17,146 nucleotides of DNA from SKPH01 sp051748565 (lineage in GTDB: Bacteria; Bacillota; Dethiobacteria; DTU022), in contig JBNJHN010000040.1 of the NCBI GenBank assembly GCA_051748565.1, positions 1-17,146 of the forward strand, read 5' to 3'. Made by a program: the position numbers and the translations under genes. Below, in pieces: positions 6,934 through 12,729 of the stretch (position 1 is the stretch's first letter; the number at the start of each line of letters is the position of its first letter). The notes beneath the pieces are model-generated. The model saw nothing but the letters and a program-made list of their open reading frames with translations. It was not told the origin of the DNA and did not search any database.

Positions 6934-8070
6934 TTATCCTCTGGGCGGACGGGGTCCGAAATACTGGTAGTACTGTACTTTAATATTTCCGTGATACAGC
7001 TTGCGCCGCTTGGAAGCTTTTTTGCCAAAAAGGGACTCAAAATTTTCACTGGCTGTTAGGATGTAAAAAGACCATGTATCCAGTTTTCTAAATAGCCTGC
7101 CCATTTCTTTATACAACCGCTCAACTTCTTTTATAGTGCCCAATCTCTCCCCGTAGGGGGGATTACAGATAATCTTCCCGTATTTTTTCCTTGAGCTTAG
7201 CTCGGAAAGCGGCCTGGCCTGAAAATGGATTAACTGGTCGACTCCTGCTTCTACAGCGTTTTGCCGGGCAACCCCGATTAAATCAGCATCCATATCAGTT
7301 CCACTCAGATCAAGTTCACGTTTGTACTCAGCAAGGTCATGGGTCTCCTTACGGGCCTGGCGCCAGTGTTCCCTGGCTAATGTGGGCCACTGTTCGGAAA
7401 CAAAGGTCCGGTTCATGCCCGGCGCTATATTCTGCCCGATCAAAGCTGCCTCGATTGGAATTGTTCCGGAACCGCAGAGCGGATCGACCAGGGTGATATC
7501 AGGCTGCCAGCGTGCAATTTGGACCAGGGCGGCAGCCAGGGTTTCCCTCAGCGGTGCTTCGCTGCCGGCAGTGCGGTAGCCCCGTTTGTGCAGACCGGCA
7601 CCGCTGGTGTCGATGGTCAGGGTAGCAATATCTCTCAACATTGATACTTCAATCCGGTATAAAGGGCCGTCTTCTTTGAACCATTCTGTTCCGTAGCGCT
7701 TCTTCATGCTCTCGGCAACCGCTTTTTTAACGATAGCCTGGCAGTCGGATATACTGAACAGGGTTGATTGAACGGATTTGCCGTCTACAGGGAAAGCAGC
7801 ATCCTCAGGGAGCAGATCAGACCAGGGCAGCGCTTTTGTCTGTTCAAAAAGCTCGTCGAAGGTTACCGCTCTGAACTCGCCCACTTTCAGGCGAATACGA
7901 TCGGCAGTGCGCAGCCAGAGGTTTGAACGGCAGATAGCGCTTTCATCAGCATGGAAGGTCACTTTGCCGTTTTCCACGGTAACCTGGTCGTAGCCCAGGT
8001 CTTTAACCTCCTGTGCGACTATGGCTTCCAGGCCAAAGGTGGCCGTGGCAATCAGTTCAAGTTTAGACAT
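6934..8070 (-). CDS. THUMP-domain class I SAM-dependent rRNA guanine-N2 methyltransferase (RlmL/YpsC-like)
   Basis: This 378-residue protein has an N-terminal ferredoxin-like/THUMP RNA-binding part (about residues 1-155). A Rossmann methyltransferase domain follows, with motif I DPLCGSGTIPIEAA from residue 196 and the catalytic motif IV ICNPPYGERLG (NPPY at 303-306). This is the pattern of the RlmL N-terminal half and the B. subtilis YpsC group, which modify guanine N2 in 23S rRNA. The exact target base is not shown by sequence. The length is typical for the stand-alone Firmicutes form. AAGGAG lies just before the ATG. It is 83 bp downstream of the aldolase gene in the same direction with no intervening terminator, so the two may be co-transcribed. 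Confidence 0.92.
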   Translation of the reverse strand: MSKLELIATATFGLEAIVAQEVKDLGYDQVTVENGKVTFHADESAICRSNLWLRTADRIRLKVGEFRAVTFDELFEQTKALPWSDLLPEDAAFPVDGKSVQSTLFSISDCQAIVKKAVAESMKKRYGTEWFKEDGPLYRIEVSMLRDIATLTIDTSGAGLHKRGYRTAGSEAPLRETLAAALVQIARWQPDITLVDPLCGSGTIPIEAALIGQNIAPGMNRTFVSEQWPTLAREHWRQARKETHDLAEYKRELDLSGTDMDADLIGVARQNAVEAGVDQLIHFQARPLSELSSRKKYGKIICNPPYGERLGTIKEVERLYKEMGRLFRKLDTWSFYILTASENFESLFGKKASKRRKLYHGNIKVQYYQYFGPRPPRG

Positions 8071-8153
8071 GATTTTTCTCCTTGCAACTGCATTTTTAGG
8101 CGAAGCAATGTTTTTTTAATAAGCTACAGCCGGTCGATATCATTCAGGCATTG

Positions 8154-9035
8154 TTACAGAAGGCCGCACTGCTTCATAATGTCGGCCAGCTGTTCTCTTT
8201 CATTATCGTTGAGAGGCAGCAGAGGCAGGCGTGGAGGGCCGCCGTAGTGGCCGAGCATGTCGAGGGCTGCCTTAAGCCCGGCCACGCCCCAGCGCACCGT
8301 AACCGCATAGTTGATTTCGAGCAGGCTTAACTGCAGATCTTTAGCCCGGTCCAGGTTGCCTTCTTTATAAAGGGTTGTTATACTCACACATTCTTCGGGC
8401 ATGATGTTGGCCAGGGCCAGTATCCCGCCGGCTGCTCCCAGCAGCAGCGCCGGCAGCATAATTCCGGCTGATCCGGCGAGCACACTAAAATCAGCTCTGC
8501 AATTATTAATCACTTCCCCGAGTTGAACGATATTACCCGAGCTATCCTTTAAGCCCACGATATTGGGATGTGTGGAAAGGCTGCAGATCAATTTGGCGCT
8601 CAGGTTTAAATCGGTATTACGGGGCATGTTGTAAAGAATGACCGGCAGTGGAGAGTTCTCGGCCACGTGTAAGTAGTAATTGTGCAGAACCTCATCACTT
8701 AAGTTGCCCTTAAAATAGCTGGGGTTTAAGATTAAGACTGCATCTGCTCCGCCTTCGGCAGCGGCACGGTTCAGGCTGCTTGTTGCCCTTGCCGACTCGC
8801 AGCCCGTACCAACAATGACTTTTTTTCCCGCAGTTAGGTTTTCACGTGTAAAGGCAAAAGCCTTTATTTTTTCGTCGTGATCGAGCAGCGCTGCCTCCCC
8901 GTTGGTACCTCCGAACACAAGGCCCTGCAGGGAGGTCTGCCCCCACCACCGCAGGTTGCCTCGCAGGGCTTTCCAGTCGATTTCTCCTCCGGAATTAAAT
9001 GGTGTGGGAATAGGCGCATAAGTACCGTGAAACAT
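8154..9035 (-). CDS. Dihydrodipicolinate synthase-family aldolase/lyase
   Basis: This 293-residue TIM-barrel protein of the DapA/N-acetylneuraminate lyase family carries the three family landmarks. GGTNGE (residues 42-47) binds the pyruvate carboxylate, Tyr135 lies in YNMPRNT, and the Schiff-base Lys163 is in GLKDSSG. The form GTNGE rather than GTTGE, and the general character of the sequence, suggest a family member other than true DapA, for example a 4-hydroxy-2-oxoglutarate aldolase-like or sugar-acid lyase. There is no lysine-pathway neighbour to argue for DapA. All catalytic residues are present, so it should be active. Its leader contains a perfect 34-bp palindrome (9070-9103) just after a probable promoter, which suggests specific regulation. 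Confidence 0.85.
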   Translation of the reverse strand: MFHGTYAPIPTPFNSGGEIDWKALRGNLRWWGQTSLQGLVFGGTNGEAALLDHDEKIKAFAFTRENLTAGKKVIVGTGCESARATSSLNRAAAEGGADAVLILNPSYFKGNLSDEVLHNYYLHVAENSPLPVILYNMPRNTDLNLSAKLICSLSTHPNIVGLKDSSGNIVQLGEVINNCRADFSVLAGSAGIMLPALLLGAAGGILALANIMPEECVSITTLYKEGNLDRAKDLQLSLLEINYAVTVRWGVAGLKAALDMLGHYGGPPRLPLLPLNDNEREQLADIMKQCGLL

Positions 9036-9069
9036 CTAAATCACCAGCCTAATGTAATTTGAGTTTTCC

Positions 9070-9103
9070 CTTGTCACCGTTAACCCGGGTTAACGGTGAC
9101 AAG
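9070..9103. promoter_or_regulatory. Perfect 34-bp palindrome in the aldolase gene leader
   Basis: The 17-nt arms CTTGTCACCGTTAACCC (9070-9086) and its exact reverse complement (9087-9103) abut with no spacer. The site lies about 35 bp before the aldolase start, immediately after the -10 of its likely promoter, so it would be in the first transcribed bases. It could be an operator for a dimeric regulator or a long RNA hairpin. There is no U-run on either side, which argues against a simple terminator. Confidence 0.7.
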
Positions 9104-9116
9104 TCATCCAACGTTA

Positions 9117-9147
9117 ATTATACTATATACCAGGCGGCAAGATACAA
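9117..9147 (-). promoter_or_regulatory. Probable sigma-A promoter for the aldolase gene
   Basis: On the minus strand TATAAT (9117-9122) is preceded by TTGTAT (9142-9147) at a longer than usual 19-nt spacing. The -10 is perfect and the -35 is only moderate. Confidence 0.5.
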
Positions 9148-9207
9148 GGTTGATAAATGCATAGAGTGACAGTCTTGATTTGCGAAATAAATTTTATCCG
9201 GCTTGCA

Positions 9208-9241
9208 GACCACCAAAAAGTGACCTGATCTGCGAATATAT
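9208..9241 (+). promoter_or_regulatory. SigI-type promoter, autoregulatory, upstream of sigI
   Basis: GACCACC (9208-9214), 18 nt, then CGAATATAT (9233-9241). The same two blocks at the same spacing occur upstream of the secreted repeat protein gene (11063-11096). The form resembles the known SigI consensus (ACCCCC-like -35 and CGAA -10). It lies about 80 bp before the sigI start, consistent with autoregulation. Confidence 0.7.
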
Positions 9242-9318
9242 ATATAGAAGGTCGGGTAATCTCTTTAAGTGACTGCGAAACGAGTAACCATACGAGCTAA
9301 TTGTTGTTTGGAGAAGAG

Positions 9319-10026
9319 GTGAACCCTTCCTTGAAGCAGGACAACCTGAATCTCTTGCTCGAGGCTGCAGCTTCGGGCGATAATTTGGCCCGAGAAAAGT
9401 TAATTGAGCAATATCGGCCATTTGTTTTTAAGGAAGCACAGAGAGTTTGCCGTCGTATTTTAGAGTGGGGCCGCGATGATGAGCTGAGCATTGCTTTAAT
9501 TGCATTTAATGAAGCCATAGATGCTTATAATAATACAAAAGGCAGCTCCTTTGAAAATCTATGCAGGTTGGTGATTAGAAGGCGGCTGATCGACTTTTTC
9601 CGAAAAGCAGATAATACGGGCGATGCCATACCTGCGGAAAAGGTTATCTCTCAATCCGTGATTGAAGAAGACTGGGAGCAGGCGGAACGCGAAGCAGAAA
9701 TTGATCTATACAGAAAAATTTTAAATGATTTCAATCTTGACTTTGAAAGGGTGGCTGTAGCCCAGCCCAGTCATAAACAGACAAGGGGAAAATTGCGGCG
9801 GGCCGCAAAAATTTTGGCCGGCAATCAAGAACTGATGGATTTTCTTTATAGCAGCAGGAACCTGCCCAAACGCCGGTTGTGTGAGCTGGCTGGTTTGACA
9901 TCACGAATGCTTGATCGGGGCCGAATTTATGTAATTGCCCTGGCCTTGCTGCTTTCCAGGGAGGATTTACCGCATTTAAGAGATTATGCCCGTGAACTTG
10001 CGGGCAAAGGAGATAAACCGGGATGA
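9319..10026 (+). CDS. sigI: SigI-family RNA polymerase sigma factor
   Basis: The 235-residue protein matches SigI. The region 2 equivalent spans about residues 15-95, with YRPFVFKEAQRVCRR, DDELSIALIAFNEAIDAY and IRRRLIDFFRK. A C-terminal helix-turn-helix region has LPKRRLCELAGLTSRMLDRGRIYVIALALLLS. SigI sigma factors direct heat-stress or cell-wall genes in Bacillus and polysaccharide-responsive genes in Clostridium thermocellum, under control of a membrane anti-sigma factor. I chose the GTG at 9319 because GGAG (9310-9313) lies five nt before it; an in-frame TTG at 9301 has no ribosome binding site. The gene ends in a 4-nt ATGA overlap with rsgI. A promoter shared with the downstream secreted-protein gene lies upstream. 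Confidence 0.92.
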   Translation: MNPSLKQDNLNLLLEAAASGDNLAREKLIEQYRPFVFKEAQRVCRRILEWGRDDELSIALIAFNEAIDAYNNTKGSSFENLCRLVIRRRLIDFFRKADNTGDAIPAEKVISQSVIEEDWEQAEREAEIDLYRKILNDFNLDFERVAVAQPSHKQTRGKLRRAAKILAGNQELMDFLYSSRNLPKRRLCELAGLTSRMLDRGRIYVIALALLLSREDLPHLRDYARELAGKGDKPG

Positions 10027-11039
10027 AAATAGTACGGGGCCTTGTGCTTGAAGTAAAAAGCAAGCATCTTATCTTACTGACCCCCGATGGCGATTATCAA
10101 AAAGTGCCGCACCCGGGGGGAGTTATAAAACGGGGCGATGAAATAACCTGCCGCTCATCTGTTAGAATTTGGCCGAAAACTTTTGCCGCCGCGGCACTAG
10201 TCGCTGCTGCAGCATTGATTTTAATCACGATTTTGCCTCTCGGTATTCAGGATGGCGGATTTATTGGAAACGATGATAGCGTAGATCCTGTTTATGGTTA
10301 CCTTATTTTTGATATAAACCCCAGTTTTGAGTTGGTTTACAACCAGGATTTGGAAGTAACTGCCATGCAGCCTCTCAATGAAGATGCAGTCTTGCTGCTT
10401 CAGGGCCTGGAACTAAACGGAAAGCTTTACGATACTCTGGAATGGCTGCTGGAACGTTCTGTTAGCTTGGGATATCTCGATTCCGACCAGGAACAAAACT
10501 TTATATTTATAAGCCTTATTCAGCCAGGTGAAATAGAAGTGGTTCCTGAACTTTTGGCGGACTTTATCGAAGAAAATTTGAGTTACCTTGGCATATCGGG
10601 ATCTGTGGGGATATTTGAAACGGACAAGCAGGCCCATGAAAAGGCAGCTGCTGCCGGGATTTCTATAAACCGTTACCTCTTGCTGGAAGCCCTTGGTGAA
10701 CATCACGGAGAAGAAATCTCTTTGGATGATCAAAACCTGGGTGAGCTTATCCGCGGTCTGGAAGGTAGAGAAATTGCGAGCCTTGTAATTTCAACGTTCA
10801 GGCCTGAACTGCCTCCGCAGGTTCCTGTCGATTCCAATGGATTGCCCGGGGGCGGAGTTTTGCCGGTTGATAAGCCAGGCAAACCAGACATACCAGACAA
10901 ACAAGGCAAACCAGGCAAAGCAGATGATGAGAAAGGTCTGGATGGCCTTCCCGGCCGTCCCGATTTTGTCCCTCAGGTACCTTCCGGGGATAATGAAGGA
11001 TCCGGCCCTCCCGACTCGGTCCCGGTGTTTTCAAATTAG
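10023..11039 (+). CDS. rsgI: RsgI-family transmembrane anti-sigma factor with Pro/Gly-rich C-terminus
   Basis: This 338-residue protein starts with the RsgI N-terminal anti-sigma domain (about residues 1-50, MKIVRGLVLEVKSKHLILLT then PDGDYQKVP). A single membrane segment (about 54-75) and an extracytoplasmic domain follow. That domain begins YLIFDINPSFEL, where the Asn99-Pro100 pair matches the conserved site at which RsgI proteins are reported to cleave themselves before regulated proteolysis. The last 75 or so residues are proline-, glycine- and lysine-rich and collagen-like (KPGKPDIPDKQGKPGKADD), probably disordered. No carbohydrate-binding module is visible, unlike clostridial RsgIs that sense polysaccharide. 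The start overlaps the sigI stop (ATGA), so sigma and anti-sigma factors are made together. The signal sensed is unknown. Confidence 0.9.
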   Translation: MKIVRGLVLEVKSKHLILLTPDGDYQKVPHPGGVIKRGDEITCRSSVRIWPKTFAAAALVAAAALILITILPLGIQDGGFIGNDDSVDPVYGYLIFDINPSFELVYNQDLEVTAMQPLNEDAVLLLQGLELNGKLYDTLEWLLERSVSLGYLDSDQEQNFIFISLIQPGEIEVVPELLADFIEENLSYLGISGSVGIFETDKQAHEKAAAAGISINRYLLLEALGEHHGEEISLDDQNLGELIRGLEGREIASLVISTFRPELPPQVPVDSNGLPGGGVLPVDKPGKPDIPDKQGKPGKADDEKGLDGLPGRPDFVPQVPSGDNEGSGPPDSVPVFSN

Positions 11040-11062
11040 AGAATTTATTTTTTGATCACGAC

Positions 11063-11096
11063 GACCACCGAAAATTTAGACTTATATCGAATATAT
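11063..11096 (+). promoter_or_regulatory. SigI-type promoter upstream of the secreted repeat protein
   Basis: GACCACC (11063-11069), 18 nt, CGAATATAT (11088-11096): identical blocks and spacing to the promoter before sigI, with little conservation in the spacer. It lies about 80 bp before the next start codon, just after the rsgI stop. Confidence 0.7.
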
Positions 11097-11174
11097 TTAT
11101 AAAGTAATTGGAAAGAAGTGCACAGGTAAAAATAATTTTCCGCGATTTGATAACCTTAAGGAGGTTGATTGTTT

Positions 11175-11681
11175 ATGAAAAAGTCGATTATAATTGCCCT
11201 GGCCTTGATCTTACTGGCCGGAAGCGGAATTGCTTTTGCTGAATACGGCTCCGGAATAAAACTGCTAGGTTTAAATGCTGAAACAGAAGAAATGGAAGAA
11301 GAAAATAATGATGAGGAGCGTTCACCGGTAGCAGAGGCCGTCCATGAGGCCTTAAGCGGTGATCCTGATATCACTCCGGAAGATGAAGAAGCTTTTGGAG
11401 AAGCCGTTTCGGAGCGGGCTAAAGACCCGGATATAGATCTAGGCAAAGAAGTATCTGAAGCAGCCCGTGGAGCCGGAAATGATAATGATGAAAATAATGA
11501 TGAGGAGCGTTCACCGGTAGCAGAGGCCGTCCATGAGGCCTTAAGTGGCGATCCTGATATCACTCCGGAAGATGAAGAAGCTTTTGGAGAAGCCGTTTCG
11601 GAGCGGGCCAGAACAATGGGAGCTGAGCTTGGACGAATTGTTTCCGAAGCAGCCCGCGGAGCTGCTGCCAGCAACAGGTAA
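11175..11681 (+). CDS. Secreted acidic protein with two copies of a ~50-residue module
   Basis: About 168 residues. A signal peptide (residues 1-21, MKKSIIIALALILLAGSGIA then FA) is followed by a mature start EYGSGIKLLGLNAE. Two copies of an acidic helical module follow, each running SPVAEAVHEALSGDPDITPE, DEEAFGEAVSERA and ending VSEAARGA. I do not recognise a known domain. The copies also repeat at DNA level (119 bp, two differences, period 189 bp), showing a recent duplication. The ATG at 11175 has AAGGAGG ten nt upstream; a TTG at 11169 is too close. The gene has its own SigI-type promoter and follows rsgI, so it is a likely target of the sigma factor. The facing gene at 11828-12523 encodes a paralogue with the same signal region and one module. 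Confidence 0.85.
   Translation: MKKSIIIALALILLAGSGIAFAEYGSGIKLLGLNAETEEMEEENNDEERSPVAEAVHEALSGDPDITPEDEEAFGEAVSERAKDPDIDLGKEVSEAARGAGNDNDENNDEERSPVAEAVHEALSGDPDITPEDEEAFGEAVSERARTMGAELGRIVSEAARGAAASNR
11301..11419 (+). repeat. Intragenic direct repeat, copy 1
   Basis: A 119-bp segment that recurs at 11490-11608 with two differences (in the codons of SG in ALSGD). The period of 189 bp is 63 codons, so the reading frame is kept. Confidence 0.9.
11490..11608 (+). repeat. Intragenic direct repeat, copy 2
   Basis: Second copy of the 119-bp repeat at 11301-11419. Beyond it the copies diverge in sequence but still encode the same VSEAARGA end. Confidence 0.9.
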
Positions 11682-11682
11682 A

Positions 11683-11722
11683 GAAGCACGGGGACGAAGC
11701 ACGGGGACGGAGTTCCTGCTTC
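11683..11722 (+). repeat. Tandem 13-mer with REP-like hairpin
   Basis: GAAGCACGGGGAC occurs twice in tandem (11683-11695 and 11696-11708). The second copy can fold with GTTCCTGCTTC (11712-11722) into a hairpin. From memory, similar GAAGCACGGGGACGG-type motifs recur in Clostridia, often as palindromes near REP-associated Y1 transposases; none is present here. Confidence 0.5.
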
Positions 11723-11736
11723 AGTCTAAAAACCTC

Positions 11737-11766
11737 AAAAAAAGGTCCGGGTTTCCCCGGGCCTTT
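11737..11766 (-). terminator. Intrinsic terminator between the two convergent secreted-protein genes
   Basis: AAAGGTCCGGG (11741-11751) pairs with CCCGGGCCTTT (11756-11766) through 11 bp including one G-U pair, around a TTTC/GAAA tetraloop. On the minus strand the stem runs straight into seven Ts, an excellent terminator for the EDP-repeat gene. On the plus strand the tail is weaker (CCTTAT), so it may work in both directions. Confidence 0.85.
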
Positions 11767-11827
11767 CCTTATAAACATCAGTTTCATAAAATGAGGTGTG
11801 GTGTTCAATATTTGAATCCCTTGTTAT

Positions 11828-12523
11828 TTAGCGCCCACCTGTATTTGCGGTATTGCCGTTACCGTTACCATTGTTATTTCCATTTCCATTTCCATTACCG
11901 TTACCGTTACCGTTACCATTGCTTTTACCAATACTGCCGTTAGCAGTTCGGGCTGCTTCGGATACTTTTTGACCAAGCCCCCCTGCCCGGGCATTTTCCG
12001 ATACTGCTTGTCCAAAGCCTTCATCACCGGGCTTTAATCCATCAGGGTTATCATCATTAGCGGTCAGGGCCTTATGAACAGCCTTGGCTACTTCTGATAT
12101 TTCGTCTTCGGGGTCTTCAGGGTCTTCNNNNNNNNNNNNNNNNNNNNNNNNNNNNNNNNNNNNNNNNNNNNNNNNNNNNNNNNNNNNNNNNNNNNNNNNN
12201 NNNNNNNNNNNNNNNNNNNNNNNNNNNTCTGGGTCTTCAGGATCCTCGGGGTCTTCAGGATCCTCAGGGTCTTCAGGGTCTTCTGGGTCTTCAGGATCCT
12301 CTGGGTCTTCAGGATCCTCGGGGTCTTCAGGATCCTCGGGATCTTCAGGATCCTCTGGGTCTTCAGGATCCTCGGGGCCTTCACTTGTGAAGACATCTTC
12401 AACGTCATCAACGGATTCTGCATTCACTCCCATAAAACCTACCTCGGGGCCGAATTCGGCAAATACCACCCCACCTCCGGCCAAAAGCACAACCAGCAGT
12501 ACGACCAATATTGACTTACTCAT
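11828..12523 (-). CDS. Secreted Glu-Asp-Pro repeat protein with C-terminal module and Asn-Gly tail (contains assembly gap)
   Basis: A signal peptide (about residues 1-22, MSKSILVVLLVVLLAGGGVV then FA) and start EFGPEVGFMGVNAE resemble the protein at 11175. A run of about 16 Glu-Asp-Pro tripeptides is visible before a 100-N gap (12128-12227), with more after it. One copy of the shared module follows (SEVAKAVHKAL, DEGFGQAVSENAR, VSEAARTA), then an Asn-Gly repeat tail. The N count is a standard gap filler, so true length and continuity of frame are not known. Function is unknown; the layout suggests a rigid acidic spacer in the cell wall or matrix between an exported N-terminus and a C-terminal module. 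AAAGGAGG precedes the ATG. Expression appears to be controlled by a c-di-GMP-I riboswitch and a sigma-A promoter with a palindrome at -35. Confidence 0.8.
   Translation of the reverse strand: MSKSILVVLLVVLLAGGGVVFAEFGPEVGFMGVNAESVDDVEDVFTSEGPEDPEDPEDPEDPEDPEDPEDPEDPEDPEDPEDPEDPEDPEDPEDPEDPXXXXXXXXXXXXXXXXXXXXXXXXXXXXXXXXXXEDPEDPEDEISEVAKAVHKALTANDDNPDGLKPGDEGFGQAVSENARAGGLGQKVSEAARTANGSIGKSNGNGNGNGNGNGNGNNNGNGNGNTANTGGR
12128..12227. other. Assembly gap (100 N)
   Basis: Exactly 100 Ns within the Glu-Asp-Pro repeat. The round number is the usual placeholder for a gap of unknown size, here most likely an unresolved tandem repeat. Confidence 0.95.
12228..12378 (-). repeat. Glu-Asp-Pro coding tandem repeat
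   Basis: A 9-bp unit (GAN-GAN-CCN, coding E-D-P), frequently in an 18-bp higher-order unit alternating GAGGATCCT and GAAGACCCN. It continues on the other side of the gap at about 12106-12127. The repeat is probably the reason the assembly broke here. Confidence 0.9.
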
Positions 12524-12565
12524 CCAGCAGAAAACCTCCTTTCGAATTGACCATGGGATTTAACT

Positions 12566-12591
12566 GCCAGATAAAAAAATCCTTATCCGGC
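12566..12591 (-). promoter_or_regulatory. Hairpin downstream of the riboswitch aptamer (expression platform candidate)
   Basis: On the minus strand GCCGGATAA pairs with TTATCTGGC (9 bp, one G-U), and its loop contains the 3' strand of the aptamer's outer helix. Aptamer closure and this hairpin are therefore mutually exclusive. No U-run follows the stem, so it does not look like a standard terminator. Confidence 0.45.
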
Positions 12592-12681
12592 GGCCTGGCG
12601 ATCATAGTTCGTTATCGAACTTTAGACCCATGGCTTTGCGCGCCTTCCTTTCGGAAGGGTTGCCCTTATCAGTTAGGATTT
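12577..12681 (-). ncRNA. Class I cyclic-di-GMP (GEMM-I) riboswitch candidate
   Basis: The leader of the EDP-repeat gene contains the hallmarks of c-di-GMP-I aptamers, in order on the minus strand. GGGCAACC comes first, then a CCTTCC-GAAA-GGAAGG tetraloop hairpin (12643-12658) and CGCAAAGCC. GGGTCTAA follows, with the tetraloop-receptor-like CTAA, then a 6-bp hairpin AGTTCG/CGAACT (12606-12621). GATCGCC can pair back to GGGTC, keeping the helix seen in the family through covariation (TC/GA instead of CC/GG). An outer helix AAATCCT/AGGATTT (12675-12681 with 12577-12583) closes the element. It sits between a sigma-A promoter and the start codon. In this family the ligand is c-di-GMP, or c-GAMP in one variant; which applies cannot be read with certainty. 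Confidence 0.75.
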
Positions 12682-12694
12682 CAATATTGGTATA

Positions 12695-12723
12695 ATATTA
12701 ACGCAATTTACCTGAGCTGTCAA
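12695..12723 (-). promoter_or_regulatory. Sigma-A promoter of the EDP-repeat gene
   Basis: On the minus strand TTGACA (12718-12723), 17-nt spacer, TAATAT (12695-12700). Transcription from here would include the whole riboswitch and give a leader of about 165 nt. Confidence 0.75.
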
Positions 12724-12729
12724 CAGCTC
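12714..12729. promoter_or_regulatory. Palindrome covering the -35 of the EDP-repeat promoter
   Basis: GAGCTGT (12714-12720), two nt, ACAGCTC (12723-12729): perfect 7-bp arms with the -35 hexamer inside. A dimeric regulator bound here would block or alter polymerase binding. The rest of the interval to 12892 shows only a small inverted repeat CCAGGT/ACCTGG (12844-12863) before the next gene. Confidence 0.45.

Noticed and set aside
11156..11689. Long open frame on the minus strand opposite the secreted module protein
   Set aside because: It mirrors the repeats of the plus-strand gene, has no ribosome binding site and a Ser/Ala-rich low-complexity translation. The plus-strand frame has a signal peptide and a paralogue.
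12106..12378. CRISPR-like array
   Set aside because: Units are 9/18 bp, contiguous and in coding frame, with no spacers.
12084..12563. Plus-strand open frame of Ser-Gly repeats
   Set aside because: It is the antisense of the Glu-Asp-Pro repeat, runs through the N gap and lacks a start signal.
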